Assembly: GCA_938074445.1 (NCBI GenBank)
Contig: CALJEK010000031.1
Span: forward strand, 47,204 to 111,203
Length of the DNA stretch: 64,000 nucleotides
DNA from: Candidatus Kryptoniota bacterium
GTDB lineage: Bacteria > Bacteroidota > Ignavibacteria > Kryptoniales > Kryptoniaceae
Direction of reading: 5' to 3'
Shown: positions 52,639-61,458 of the stretch, piece after piece
Numbering within the stretch: the first letter of the stretch is position 1
Layout: every line of letters begins with the position of its first letter
The notes under the pieces: model-generated
What the model saw: only the letters and a program-made list of their open reading frames with translations
What the model was told of the DNA's origin: nothing
The model's database searches: none
Made by a program: the position numbers and the translations under genes

Positions 52639-52680
52639 GCGATTGGGTGACCCTCCTAAAGGGCGCCCGATCGCTTTTTT
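52639..52680 (+). terminator. Intrinsic terminator of the candidate small RNA
   Basis: A long stem (5' arm 52639-52654, 3' arm 52660-52674, two G-U pairs, one bulged A, CCTAA loop) is followed by six T residues at 52675-52680. The T-run exists only on the plus strand, although the hairpin overlaps the end of the minus-strand RsbW-like gene. Confidence 0.88.
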
Positions 52681-53099
52681 ATTTTGATTATAACTTTCAT
52701 ACCCGATTTTGTCTTGCGAAATTTTACCTCATCTGCAAAAGCTTTCATAATGAAAACCCCACGTCCAGAATCTTTTAACAAATTCTCATCAATTGTCGGA
52801 TCAGGAATTGCCTCGGGTATAAATCCCTCCCCCTCGTCCTGTATCTCTATCGTAAAAAATTTTTTAAAAACTTTAAATTTAACCCTTACCTTTTTATCTG
52901 GATCGCGTTTATTACCGTGAACCATTGCATTTATGAACGCCTCGCTCGAAGTGAGATAAATCCTATGGTAATCATCATCAAAAATTCTATATCTTCTTCT
53001 CAAACTATTAAAAAATCTCTCAAACTTTTTCAACGAAGAATCTTCGGATGGAAACTCTTTGAGCTCAACCTTCGCTTTTTGAGGTCTAATCTTTTTCAT
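52656..53099 (-). CDS. RsbW-like anti-sigma/serine kinase (HATPase_c_2)
   Basis: A 147-residue GHKL ATPase of the RsbW/SpoIIAB type. The N-box is seen in TSSEAFINAMVHGNKRDPDKKV and the G1 box in IEIQDEGEGFIPEAIPDPT, then LLKDSGRGVFIMKAFADEV. Such proteins bind a sigma factor or phosphorylate an anti-anti-sigma protein; neither partner is in the window. It is last in the alr-to-rsbW run and overlaps the barrel gene by 4 bp. Confidence 0.85.
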   Translation of the reverse strand: MKKIRPQKAKVELKEFPSEDSSLKKFERFFNSLRRRYRIFDDDYHRIYLTSSEAFINAMVHGNKRDPDKKVRVKFKVFKKFFTIEIQDEGEGFIPEAIPDPTIDENLLKDSGRGVFIMKAFADEVKFRKTKSGMKVIIKIKKRSGAL

Positions 53100-54931
53100 A
53101 AATTAATTGTTAGGTTTAAGTTCAAATTGGGCAGATTATTTACTTTTTCCCCAAAACTTAACTTCTCGACCCACCCTTCAAAACTTAATTTAAATCCGCT
53201 ACCTTCGAACTCAACTCTGGATGTAGGACCAGTTGCTGTTACCCTTGAATCTAAAACTTTGTCAAGTCCGACAAATTTATATGTCTTTTGCTCAAAGAAC
53301 CGATAACCCACAGAAAATCTTGTCGCCCTATTTAACGAATAGTTTAACCTGAAGCTGTATTCGCCTACACTTATAAAAAGAGCTGGCTTTTCTTTAAACT
53401 CTTTCCATTTTAATCTTCCGCTTTCTGAAAAGGTCAATTGAAAGTTGCCTTCAAAGTTTAATTTCCCAAAGATCGGGAATAAAATTGAATCATTTAAATA
53501 AAACTGTCTAAAGACATAACTTTTAACAGTTGATGCAATGCTTTCAAAGTCATAAACGATATAATTTGCAAGCACAGAAAAACTCGCTTTATTTCTCACA
53601 TCTTCGCTTTCAAAAACAACTGTAGGTGCAAGTCTCAATATTCTATTCCAATTATTGTTGATGCTTCTCGTCGAAAAAATATAGACTAAATGTTGATTGT
53701 TTAAATCAAGGGGGAGTTCAATTTGAATTTCGTTTGAAAGTTTCGCCCTTAAAAAAATTCTGAAAATTTGCAAAAGCTCATCTCTATCGTCGTCGTTCAA
53801 ACTGCTCGGCGTGTCATATCTGAAGAGCGAAACATAAAACATTCCTCCCAAAGTTAATCTCTCTGAAAAATCAAAAGAGATAGCACCGTTTGCAATTCTT
53901 CTTAAACTTTTATTGTTTTTCTGTTCCTCGTTTTGCTTTATTCTAAAAAACACACTTTCAGTTATTAGCTCGTGCCTTTGTGGTGTATGAATTTCATCTC
54001 GTTCGGAATAATTTATTCCGAATCTCAATTTTAATCGCCTTGTTTCATAAGACAAATCAACCCCCGTGCTGAGGTTAAATTCCCTAATCTTTGAGTCGTA
54101 AAGTGAACTCGTTTTATGTCGAATTCGCTTGTCTATATTTCTACCACTGATCATAAGGTTAACATTAAATGTAAAATTATTTGATAACGGGTAACCCAAA
54201 ATCGTAAGTCCAGATATCGTTTTTTCATCTCTGCCTTCAAGGTTAAAATTAACATTATAAATCTTCTGCAAGCTTGAGTCGGCATAAAAATAAAAATCGC
54301 GTTTTATGCGCTTTACGAGAAACTCAACCTTGCTTTCAACTTCCGGTGCAAACTTTCTCCAAAGCGCTAAATTTAGTGCGGATACAATATTTTTTCTGGA
54401 GGTTATGAAATCCTCGGAATAATTCAAACTTGTCTTTAAATGATAGTTTGAGATTAACAATTCTGCGGTATCTGAAGAAACTTTATAAGCCCAACCCTTA
54501 TCTTTTTGCCCCATTTGGTTGTCAATTTTATATCCACCTAAAAAAGAAAAACCAAATTTTTCAAATGGATAAAATTTCACACCAGTTAAAATTTCATTAG
54601 TTGATGCCTTGCTGAGTCCCGAAAGCTTATCATCAGCAAATGAAACGGAATTAATAACAAAGACAGTTTTAAATCGTCTGTTTATGCTTTTGTAAAGTTT
54701 AAATCTAAAATCATTATCATCGCGAACGAAAACTCTATCGGTTTTCACCACCATTTCGGAAAATCTTTCATAAATGTAAAGGTCAAATGAATTCTTAGAT
54801 GTGGAAAAATTTAGAAACCCATTCCAATAAAAGTTTGACAATTCACGTGCAATTCTGAACTCTAACGAATTTTGCGCCATCAAAGATATGGTGGAAGCAA
54901 AGATTATTATTTTAAGATAAAACCCGTTCAA
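53096..54931 (-). CDS. Large outer-membrane beta-barrel protein, function unknown
   Basis: A 611-residue exported protein: signal peptide about 1-19 ([15 protein letters not shown]), then continuous amphipathic strands alternating with short charged turns, ending in LPNLNLNLTINL. No plug domain or known motif is seen. It lies inside a cell-wall operon between an S66 peptidase and an RsbW-like gene, overlapping them by 20 and 4 bp, so it is co-expressed with envelope genes. Confidence 0.6.
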   Translation of the reverse strand: MNGFYLKIIIFASTISLMAQNSLEFRIARELSNFYWNGFLNFSTSKNSFDLYIYERFSEMVVKTDRVFVRDDNDFRFKLYKSINRRFKTVFVINSVSFADDKLSGLSKASTNEILTGVKFYPFEKFGFSFLGGYKIDNQMGQKDKGWAYKVSSDTAELLISNYHLKTSLNYSEDFITSRKNIVSALNLALWRKFAPEVESKVEFLVKRIKRDFYFYADSSLQKIYNVNFNLEGRDEKTISGLTILGYPLSNNFTFNVNLMISGRNIDKRIRHKTSSLYDSKIREFNLSTGVDLSYETRRLKLRFGINYSERDEIHTPQRHELITESVFFRIKQNEEQKNNKSLRRIANGAISFDFSERLTLGGMFYVSLFRYDTPSSLNDDDRDELLQIFRIFLRAKLSNEIQIELPLDLNNQHLVYIFSTRSINNNWNRILRLAPTVVFESEDVRNKASFSVLANYIVYDFESIASTVKSYVFRQFYLNDSILFPIFGKLNFEGNFQLTFSESGRLKWKEFKEKPALFISVGEYSFRLNYSLNRATRFSVGYRFFEQKTYKFVGLDKVLDSRVTATGPTSRVEFEGSGFKLSFEGWVEKLSFGEKVNNLPNLNLNLTINL

Positions 54932-55880
54932 CTATAGTTATCGTACCTCTCTTTGTGTCAATTTTTATCTTTGCCCCGATCGGGAGAGTTATCTTCCGCG
55001 GTATATGCCCATAACTTAAATTTGAGATAACAGGGACCTTTAGATTCCCAAAATAATCTTGAAAAATTTGTTCAAGCGTCAAACTTTTCTCGGGTTCCTT
55101 AGGGACGCAATCGGTAAATTGACCAAGGATACATCCATTGATTTTGTTAAGTATACCAGCGTTTTTTAACTGTGCGAGGTATCTGTCAATTCGATATGGC
55201 TCTTCACCTATATCCTCAATTACAAGTATTGAATCATTAAAATTTGGCTGAAATTTCGTTCCAACTGTTGAAGCGAGCAAAGATAAATTGCCACCTAATA
55301 AAGTCCCCATAGCCTTCCCTTGTTTTAAAACAGATATCTCTGCCCCGTCAGGATTTTTTACTTCAATTTCCCTCGACTTCGAGGTTAAAATCATCCAGAA
55401 AAATTCCTCAGAATAAGCGTCAAAATTTGAATAAATATCAACAGCAAGCATTGGACCAGAAAAAGTTATCAAGCCAACTTTTTTGAAAATTGCAAGTTGA
55501 AGGGCTGTAATATCGCTATATCCGACAAAAATTTTGGGATTTCTCTTTATTACCCCATAGTCTATTTTATCAAGTATCCTTGGGGTTCCATATCCGCCTC
55601 TTACACAAATTATTGCCCGAACTTGCGGGTCTGCAAACATTTCGTTTAAATCTTTCGCTCTCTCATCATCGCTTGCTGAAAGATAGCCGAGCCGTTTATA
55701 AATATATCTGCCCAACTTAACCCTATAGCCTAAACCTTCAAGATATGCTACCCCTTTTTCAATTCTGGAAAAATCATCGGGGGAACTTGCTGGGGATACA
55801 ATTCCTATGACATCTCCCCTTCTTAAAGCTGGTGGTTTTAACTTTCTCACATTTTTTCCAAGGTTTGTTTCAAAAATCAC
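54912..55880 (-). CDS. Peptidase S66 family protein (LD-carboxypeptidase-like)
   Basis: A 322-residue S66 peptidase. [20 protein letters not shown] starts the family pattern; the nucleophile is Ser122 in VGYSDITAL; the C-terminal half carries the Glu of the triad in [18 protein letters not shown] and the His in [16 protein letters not shown]. Family members either trim tetrapeptides in murein recycling (LdcA) or cleave microcin-like peptides (MccF). The cell-wall setting favours the first. No signal peptide is seen, so it is cytoplasmic. Confidence 0.88.
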   Translation of the reverse strand: MIFETNLGKNVRKLKPPALRRGDVIGIVSPASSPDDFSRIEKGVAYLEGLGYRVKLGRYIYKRLGYLSASDDERAKDLNEMFADPQVRAIICVRGGYGTPRILDKIDYGVIKRNPKIFVGYSDITALQLAIFKKVGLITFSGPMLAVDIYSNFDAYSEEFFWMILTSKSREIEVKNPDGAEISVLKQGKAMGTLLGGNLSLLASTVGTKFQPNFNDSILVIEDIGEEPYRIDRYLAQLKNAGILNKINGCILGQFTDCVPKEPEKSLTLEQIFQDYFGNLKVPVISNLSYGHIPRKITLPIGAKIKIDTKRGTITIVERVLS

Positions 55881-56299
55881 TTATCTATTTTATTATCTTG
55901 TGGCAAAGATATAACTTCAATTTTCACAAGTGTTGTTCCATCGTTTAAAAATCCAAGTTGTTTTGCTGCTTCATATGAGACATCAATTATTCTATTCTTT
56001 TTGAACGGACCTCTATCATTTATCCGAACAATTACACTTTTATTATTTGCAAGGTTTGTGACCTTTACAAGTGTTCCAAGCGGAAGCGAGGGATGAGCTG
56101 CTGTCAGAGCGTTCATATCATAAATCTCGCCACTGGATGTTGATCTCCCATGAAACTCCGCGCCGTAGTATGAGGCAACCCCAATTTGAACTTTTTCGGA
56201 ATTTTTAAACGTGGTGTCTTGTGTTGTATAACGAACTGCACTTGCACATGAATCGAGCAAAAACGTAAATATAAAAGCGCAAATCTTCAACATCCTCAT
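55877..56299 (-). CDS. rlpA: RlpA-like lipoprotein (septal lytic transglycosylase family)
   Basis: A 140-residue lipoprotein: the signal ends in LLDSC. The double-psi barrel follows: [22 protein letters not shown] with the conserved residues, [21 protein letters not shown], and [21 protein letters not shown], containing the catalytic Asp of the RNDRGP motif. No SPOR domain is present. It likely cleaves denuded glycans at the septum. Confidence 0.92.
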   Translation of the reverse strand: MRMLKICAFIFTFLLDSCASAVRYTTQDTTFKNSEKVQIGVASYYGAEFHGRSTSSGEIYDMNALTAAHPSLPLGTLVKVTNLANNKSVIVRINDRGPFKKNRIIDVSYEAAKQLGFLNDGTTLVKIEVISLPQDNKIDK

Positions 56300-57387
56300 A
56301 AATACTTCTCCATATTTTTTCGCTTAAGATAATTTACAACATTTCTCACATCTTGAGCTCTATCGCGCTTGCAAATTAAAATTGCGTCTTCGGTAGTTAC
56401 AACTATTAGGTCTTCGACCCCGATCATTGCGATAAGAGTTTTATTCCCTTCAATAAGGCAATTTTTAACATCCATCAGGATAACATTTTCTTGATTTGAA
56501 GAGATATAATTTCCGTTTTCATCCTTTGGGGCAAGATTATAAACTTCTTCCCAACTTCCAACATCGCTCCAACCAAAATTTGCTTTTATGACATAAGCAC
56601 GACTTGTTTTCTCCATAACTCCATAATCAATTGAAATTGCCCTCATTCTTCTATAAGATTGATCGAGTACCTCTTTAAAATCATCCCTTCCAATTGCTTC
56701 ATCAATTTTCATAAGTTCCTCATAAATATCAGGCAAGTGCGTTTTAATTTCATCAAGAATCACATCAACCCTCCATATAAACATTCCGCTATTCCAAAGA
56801 AAATCCCCGCTTTTCAGAAAATTCTTTGCTGTTTCAACATCTGGTTTCTCAGCAAATGTTTTCACTCTATAAACCTCCCCTCCCAATATTTCGCTTTCTT
56901 CATCTTCAATAAATTGGATATAACCATATCCAGTTGATGGATATGTCGGTTGAATTCCCACGGTTACAAGCCCACCCGTTTTGTAGGCGGTTTCAATTCC
57001 AATTTTCAATGTGTGAAGAAATTTTTCTTGATCCGTTATCAAATGGTCTGAAGGTAGAACGACCATTACAGCATCGGGTTGTTGCCTTCGTATATATAGG
57101 CTCGCAAGCCCAATACATGGAGCGGTGTTTTTAGAAAGTGGCTCAAGGATTATATTTTTAGGCGGAAATTCGGGCAAAACCTGAACGAGTTCGGCAGTTT
57201 GGCTTTTGTTTGAAACAATGAATATGTTTTCCTCGGGGATAAGCTGATTAATTCTGTCTATCGTTTGCTCGATGAGGGATTTTGAAGATAGTATATTCAA
57301 AAATTGTTTCGGTTTTTTAGCCCTGCTTTTAGGCCAAAATCTTGACCCCACTCCGCCTGCCATTATAACTGCGAATGTTTTTGACAT
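56296..57387 (-). CDS. manC: Mannose-1-phosphate guanylyltransferase
   Basis: A 363-residue nucleotidyltransferase making GDP-mannose. The start is taken at the ATG at 57387, giving [26 protein letters not shown] at the N-terminus; the longer frame to 57462 would overlap alr. Other motifs: [42 protein letters not shown] and WNSGMFIW. No isomerase domain is attached. GDP-mannose feeds surface polysaccharides. Confidence 0.94.
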   Translation of the reverse strand: MSKTFAVIMAGGVGSRFWPKSRAKKPKQFLNILSSKSLIEQTIDRINQLIPEENIFIVSNKSQTAELVQVLPEFPPKNIILEPLSKNTAPCIGLASLYIRRQQPDAVMVVLPSDHLITDQEKFLHTLKIGIETAYKTGGLVTVGIQPTYPSTGYGYIQFIEDEESEILGGEVYRVKTFAEKPDVETAKNFLKSGDFLWNSGMFIWRVDVILDEIKTHLPDIYEELMKIDEAIGRDDFKEVLDQSYRRMRAISIDYGVMEKTSRAYVIKANFGWSDVGSWEEVYNLAPKDENGNYISSNQENVILMDVKNCLIEGNKTLIAMIGVEDLIVVTTEDAILICKRDRAQDVRNVVNYLKRKNMEKYL

Positions 57388-57406
57388 AATTTCACCGTTT
57401 TTGTTT

Positions 57407-58525
57407 TTAATCTCTAATATAAACTCTTGGAACTCTTGCAGAAACATTACAGCAAATTTCATAAGGTATTGTGTTAAGCAATTTAGCGATGTCCCACGCA
57501 GTCAAATTTTCACTCCCGAATAAAATTACATCATCTCCAACCTCTATCTCTGTGTTTAAGCCCACATCAACCATGATTTGGTCCATCGTCACAGTCCCAA
57601 CAACAGGAAAAAGTTTGCCCTTTATCTCAACTTTTCCGAGATTCGTAAGCGAGCGTCTATATCCATCCGCATATCCAATTGGTATTGTAGCGATCTTCGT
57701 TTTTTCCTTTGCGACAAATCGTCGCCCATAACTTATGCTTGTCCCGGGTTCGATTTCCTTAATGAATGCGATTTTTGACTTCAGGGTCATAACTGGTTTA
57801 AGTTCAATTTTGTTTAAAACCTCAAGCGACGGGTGATACCCGTAAAGCATAATCCCAGGTCTAACCATGTCAAGATATGTTTCTGGCATATCAAGTATCG
57901 CGCCTGAATTTGCACAATGTTTTAAAGGTATATTGACTCCCGCAGATTGAAGCTCTTTTATCAGTTCTGTAAACCTCTCGAGCTGAAGGTAAGCAAAAGA
58001 CTTATCTTTTTCATCAGAGGTAGCAAAATGCGTGTAAATCCCTTCAATGTAAAGGTTTTCAAACTCATAATAAATCTTTTTGACAGATTCAAAGGCATCT
58101 TTATAATTTATCCCAACTCTACCCATCCCCGTATCAATTTTAATGTGGCATTTTATCTTCTTCCCAAACTTCTCAGCTAAGGAATTAAATTTACTGGCTT
58201 CTTCAAGTGAAGTAATTGCTGGCGTCAGTTCATATTTAAAAAAAAGTTCAAGTTGATGTTCAAACGCTGGTGTAAAGACAAGAATTGGGGCATAAATTCC
58301 GTTTTCTCTCAGTTCAACGCCTTCTTCAGGTATGGCAACCCCAAGATAATCAGCGCCAAGCGAAACAGCTAATTTTGATATCTCAACAGCACCATGACCA
58401 TAGGCATTCGCTTTAACGACCGCCATTATTTTAGTTTTACCCCCGATGAGCTTTTTAACTTGATTGAGATTAAACTCAAACGCAGAAAGATTAATTTCTG
58501 CTCTTGTTGGTCTGCCCAATTTCAT
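57407..58525 (-). CDS. alr: Alanine racemase
   Basis: A 372-residue PLP enzyme giving D-alanine for peptidoglycan. PLP-binding Lys38 is in MAVVKANAYGHGAVE. Other conserved parts: HIKIDTGMGRVGI, RPGIMLYGYHPS, GTSISYGRRFVA and TIPIGYADGYRRSL, with the catalytic Tyr, and VTMDQIMVDVG. It heads the minus-strand cell-wall run. Confidence 0.97.
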   Translation of the reverse strand: MKLGRPTRAEINLSAFEFNLNQVKKLIGGKTKIMAVVKANAYGHGAVEISKLAVSLGADYLGVAIPEEGVELRENGIYAPILVFTPAFEHQLELFFKYELTPAITSLEEASKFNSLAEKFGKKIKCHIKIDTGMGRVGINYKDAFESVKKIYYEFENLYIEGIYTHFATSDEKDKSFAYLQLERFTELIKELQSAGVNIPLKHCANSGAILDMPETYLDMVRPGIMLYGYHPSLEVLNKIELKPVMTLKSKIAFIKEIEPGTSISYGRRFVAKEKTKIATIPIGYADGYRRSLTNLGKVEIKGKLFPVVGTVTMDQIMVDVGLNTEIEVGDDVILFGSENLTAWDIAKLLNTIPYEICCNVSARVPRVYIRD

Positions 58526-58590
58526 CCAAATCTAATTTGGCTTTTTGAATTCAGGTAAAAATATAGATGGAACTATTTAAATTTTCAAAT

Positions 58591-58616
58591 AAAAAACCCC
58601 AAGCAAAAGCTTGGGG
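58591..58616 (-). terminator. Intrinsic terminator of the flagellar filament operon
   Basis: On the minus strand CCCCAAGC, TTTT loop, GCTTGGGG, then six T residues, 50 bp past the flgM stop. Confidence 0.92.
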
Positions 58617-58621
58617 CTGGG

Positions 58622-58653
58622 GATTAAATCCGCGGTGAGGAGGTGCTTTAATT
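58622..58653 (-). ncRNA. Stem-loop presenting an anti-Shine-Dalgarno sequence in the flgM 3' UTR
   Basis: On the minus strand a 6-7-bp A/T stem (ATTAAA/TTTAAT) closes an 18-base loop containing GCACCTCCTCACC; with the closing A it gives AGCACCTCC, the same nine bases as in the candidate small RNA at 52532-52680. It lies right before the operon terminator, so a 3'-derived RNA carrying loop and terminator is possible. No own promoter was recognised. Confidence 0.4.
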
Positions 58654-58668
58654 AGAGCAATTTGAAAT

Positions 58669-58920
58669 TTATCTATCGTTCTTTAAAATTTTGTAGATCT
58701 TTTCAGCGACTTTGCTAATAATATCATCGGAGTTATAAAAGCCAAGTTCAACTTTTTTCCTAACGCTTTCAATTTTTTCAACTCTCTTCAACTCGCAAAG
58801 CTCTTTTGCTTGACTCGAAATTTCAATTTTATCTTTTTTTGACTCTGTCCTTTGTGCTTTTTTCCCACCGTTTTCCTCCTGTGGGAATATTTTACCGCTT
58901 ATTTCATTTATTCGCATCAT
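58669..58920 (-). CDS. flgM: Anti-sigma-28 factor FlgM
   Basis: An 83-residue FlgM. The C-terminal sigma-binding region is clear: DKIEISSQAKEL, then VEKIESVRKKVELGFYNSDDIISKVAEKIYKIL. FlgM holds FliA inactive until the hook is finished, then is exported. It begins MM; the second ATG is better spaced from GAGG. It ends the filament operon. Confidence 0.92.
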   Translation of the reverse strand: MMRINEISGKIFPQEENGGKKAQRTESKKDKIEISSQAKELCELKRVEKIESVRKKVELGFYNSDDIISKVAEKIYKILKNDR

Positions 58921-59286
58921 TTACCTCAAATAATTTAAAATTTTCCTACGTTCAACCAGCCTGTTTAATTCCTCGGATATTTTTTTCATCTTCTCCCTTA
59001 TATTATCGGTATTTTCAGCGTCAATCTTTAATACTTTATCAAGAATAACTTTGATTTCAGATTGAATTTGCTGGAATCCCACGGTTTCACTATTTATCTT
59101 TTTGAGCTCATTCAGAAATTCAAAAATTTCCTCAATCCTCTGTTCGCGCCTTGAAAGGTAGTCAGGCAAAGTCGCCAATTCTTCTTTAAGGATCATCTCA
59201 CGAATTAAAAGTGTCAAATCCAAAATCTCTCTGAGTTTATCGAAAATTAGTTGAACGAGTTGAGTATTTGAGTTAAACCTTCTCAT
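58921..59286 (-). CDS. Small coiled-coil protein, probable flagellar chaperone (FlgN/FliT-like)
   Basis: A 121-residue, all-helical, highly charged protein between flaG and flgM. It has the size, helical repeat and position of FliT/FlgN-type export chaperones, whose sequences are too variable for a firm family call. It overlaps flaG by 14 bp and abuts flgM. Confidence 0.5.
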   Translation of the reverse strand: MRRFNSNTQLVQLIFDKLREILDLTLLIREMILKEELATLPDYLSRREQRIEEIFEFLNELKKINSETVGFQQIQSEIKVILDKVLKIDAENTDNIREKMKKISEELNRLVERRKILNYLR

Positions 59287-59617
59287 TTATTATCAATCCA
59301 AGCAACTCACTTATTCTTTTTGAAATCTTCAGGAGTTCCTCCGGCGGTATCTGGCGAATTATTTCATTTGTTTCGACGTCGACGATTCTCAAAATGGTTT
59401 TCTTCGTCTCCTTGTCAATTTCAAAAGCGATCTTTGTATTGAAAATTTGAATAAACTGATTCAATTCCCCTATCACGCTTTCAATTTCTTCAATCGACAG
59501 GTCATCTTCCCCTTTATTCGCAATCTCCCCACCAGTTGTAATTCTTTCCTCGTTTAATTCTAACTTATTTTGCTGAACCGGTTGAGTCGTTAATATGTTT
59601 TTTACCTCTTGAATCAT
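59273..59617 (-). CDS. flaG: FlaG family protein
   Basis: A 114-residue FlaG. The conserved C-terminal part reads FEIDKETKKTILRIVDVETNEIIRQIPPEELL. FlaG proteins affect filament length and often lie next to fliD, as here (4-bp overlap). Confidence 0.9.
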   Translation of the reverse strand: MIQEVKNILTTQPVQQNKLELNEERITTGGEIANKGEDDLSIEEIESVIGELNQFIQIFNTKIAFEIDKETKKTILRIVDVETNEIIRQIPPEELLKISKRISELLGLIINEKV

Positions 59618-61056
59618 ATTACAAGAACTTGAGTTAATTGTTGAATCATTGCTTGTTGTCTCACAAAGGCATTGTAAAGGGAAAGTAGCTGTGCAAATTG
59701 TCTTCGCAGACTTTCCGCTCTTTGGTCTATTAGACCATTTAACGATTTTATCTTTTCGTCAATATATCTGGTCTGCTCTTTCTCAAAATTAACCCTTTGA
59801 TCAATCATTCCACCGATTTGAACAAATGGATTTATAAAATCCCTCAACCTAACGGCAATCCCATCTAATGAATTGAAAAGAGCCTCAACCTGCGAAATAT
59901 CTGTAGAAATTAACCTATCAAGTTTTGTGGCATCTGAAATTGTGAGAGTTCCATCTGAATTTACTTTTATTCCGATGTCACTTAAAAAATTCAAGGTTCC
60001 TGAAGAAACTGTTCCGCTTACCTTAAGTCGTAAATCCGTTTTTAATCTGGCAAGCATATGATCACCACTGAGAATGGAACGAGCTCCATCTGTTGTAGTT
60101 CTGGTTTTATCGTTTATAAATTTTACCAAATCGTTATATGCTTTAACGAATGAATCAATAGATTCCCTAACCTTTGCCGAATCGATTTTAACTGCAACTG
60201 AAATTGGCGTATCGTTAGCATTTTGAACCTGCTTAATCTCGATTGTAAGTCCAGGGATTATATCATTTATTCTGTTTGAGCCACGGGTTATGCTAATCCC
60301 GTTAACTACAATTTTAGCATCCAGTAGATTCACATCGCTGTAAAGGTAGCCACCATTTACATCCGTTGAAGAACTACGCGTTGAGATTACATTTGCTCCA
60401 AGCCCAATGCTTTCAAGCAAATTTCCAGAAACATCAGATAAAAAAATGGCATACTGACTTCCCGTATTTTTGCTTTTGACCACAAGCCGGGTGCTTGAGT
60501 TTGTGTCGCGTATAACTGTCGCATTTACATCAGAAACCTTGGAATTAATACCGGATGCGATTTTACTTAAAATCATCTCGTTCGTATCTCCTGAGGAAAT
60601 TGTAATATTCACATCAGTTGATACGTCATTGACAATAATTCTAATTGTCTTTGTTCCTTCGCCTACAGCTGTTAAAATTTCTATCCCATTGTTTGAAAAC
60701 CTTGATGAAAGAACGGAGTCTTCTTTTGCAAGTTGTTGGACAAAAATTGTGTGTGTTGATTGTGTCGCATAAGGTTCGGCAACGACGGACAAAACTGAGG
60801 GATTTGAAACGTCAGCTGTTTTTACTTGAAACTTTGAATTTACCCCGGGCAATGACAAATCTTTCACGATAGTTAAAAGGGAATTCAACTTTGTCTTTAA
60901 ATCTTGAAAAATTGAAATTTTTGTTTGAATCAAATTTTTCCGCATTTCAACTGGTTTAACAAGTTTACTGCCTTCGGATTGTTTAAACATTTGAACCAGC
61001 TGAGTAAGCGCATCGGTTGGATTTATTGAATTATTTGTGTTAAAATAAAATGACAT
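59614..61056 (-). CDS. fliD: Flagellar filament cap protein FliD
   Basis: A 480-residue HAP2. The N-terminus has a coiled segment followed by D2/D3-like beta domains (TTDGARSILSGDHMLARLKTDLR, VNGISITRGSNRINDIIPGLTIEI); the C-terminal coiled coil is FEKEQTRYIDEKIKSLNGLIDQRAESLRRQF...MIQQL. It caps the growing filament. It lies 20 bp after fliS. Confidence 0.94.
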   Translation of the reverse strand: MSFYFNTNNSINPTDALTQLVQMFKQSEGSKLVKPVEMRKNLIQTKISIFQDLKTKLNSLLTIVKDLSLPGVNSKFQVKTADVSNPSVLSVVAEPYATQSTHTIFVQQLAKEDSVLSSRFSNNGIEILTAVGEGTKTIRIIVNDVSTDVNITISSGDTNEMILSKIASGINSKVSDVNATVIRDTNSSTRLVVKSKNTGSQYAIFLSDVSGNLLESIGLGANVISTRSSSTDVNGGYLYSDVNLLDAKIVVNGISITRGSNRINDIIPGLTIEIKQVQNANDTPISVAVKIDSAKVRESIDSFVKAYNDLVKFINDKTRTTTDGARSILSGDHMLARLKTDLRLKVSGTVSSGTLNFLSDIGIKVNSDGTLTISDATKLDRLISTDISQVEALFNSLDGIAVRLRDFINPFVQIGGMIDQRVNFEKEQTRYIDEKIKSLNGLIDQRAESLRRQFAQLLSLYNAFVRQQAMIQQLTQVLVI

Positions 61057-61076
61057 CGTTTCCCCTATTTCCTTTT

Positions 61077-61376
61077 TTACTTCAAGTTAAAAGCTTTTGC
61101 CCAAGCATCGCGAAGTTCCTTTAAAATTTCAACTGCGTTGTTAAAATTCCCTCGCCTTATCTCATACTGACAATAGTGATAAAGTTTAAATAAACTCAGT
61201 GAGATTTCTTTATAGTCAAAGTTAAGCGAGGCGATGAGCTCGGTTATCGCTTTATTTGCCCTTTCCGAGTCTTTCTTTTTGCAGCTTACAATTGCAACAT
61301 CGTAAATTTTCAAAATAAGTTCTACAGGTGAAAGGTTTAGAATTTCATTCTCTATGTAATTATTTTTCTCTGGCAT
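61077..61376 (-). CDS. fliS: Flagellin chaperone FliS
   Basis: A 99-residue helical protein. YIENEILNLSPVELILKIYDVAIVSCKKK matches the FliS N-terminus (YxxxxxxxxSPxELIxxLY), and position between flagellin and fliD agrees. It is shorter than the usual 120-130 residues, missing part of the last helix. Confidence 0.88.
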   Translation of the reverse strand: MPEKNNYIENEILNLSPVELILKIYDVAIVSCKKKDSERANKAITELIASLNFDYKEISLSLFKLYHYCQYEIRRGNFNNAVEILKELRDAWAKAFNLK

Positions 61377-61408
61377 TTTTAGCTCAGATATTTAATGTTA
61401 AATAGAAC

Positions 61409-61430
61409 GGGGGTTGCCTTGGCAACCCCC
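61409..61430 (-). terminator. Perfect 10-bp hairpin between flagellin and fliS
   Basis: GGGGGTTGCC and GGCAACCCCC flank only two bases. On the minus strand it is followed by CGTTCTATTT, a weak U-tract. It probably acts as a partial terminator or 3' stabiliser so that flagellin mRNA exceeds fliSD mRNA. Confidence 0.6.
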
Positions 61431-61458
61431 GAATTCACTCATCATCTGGCGTCATCAA

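Larger units (their letters stand above)
52532..52680 (+). ncRNA. Candidate sigma-54-dependent small RNA with repeated anti-Shine-Dalgarno motifs
   Basis: A transcript of about 149 bases is bounded by a consensus sigma-54 promoter and an intrinsic terminator. It carries GCACCT five times: four in a 12-nt repeat array (52541-52590) and one in a small hairpin whose 4-bp stem (CGCC/GGCG, 52620-52623 and 52638-52641) shows AGCACCTCC in a 14-base loop. The core CACCTCC equals the 16S rRNA anti-Shine-Dalgarno, so the RNA could mask ribosome-binding sites. The only open frame is a 19-codon one at 52533-52592 whose ATG would sit at +2. Its period-four peptide (HLEEHLKEHLE) comes from the same repeats, so a tiny leaderless peptide is the main alternative. 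Qrr RNAs of Vibrio are a precedent for sigma-54-driven small RNAs. Confidence 0.55.

Noticed and set aside
52532..52680. CsrB-type CsrA-sponge RNA
   Set aside because: The transcript has no GGA motifs; its repeats are C-rich, the opposite of a CsrA decoy.
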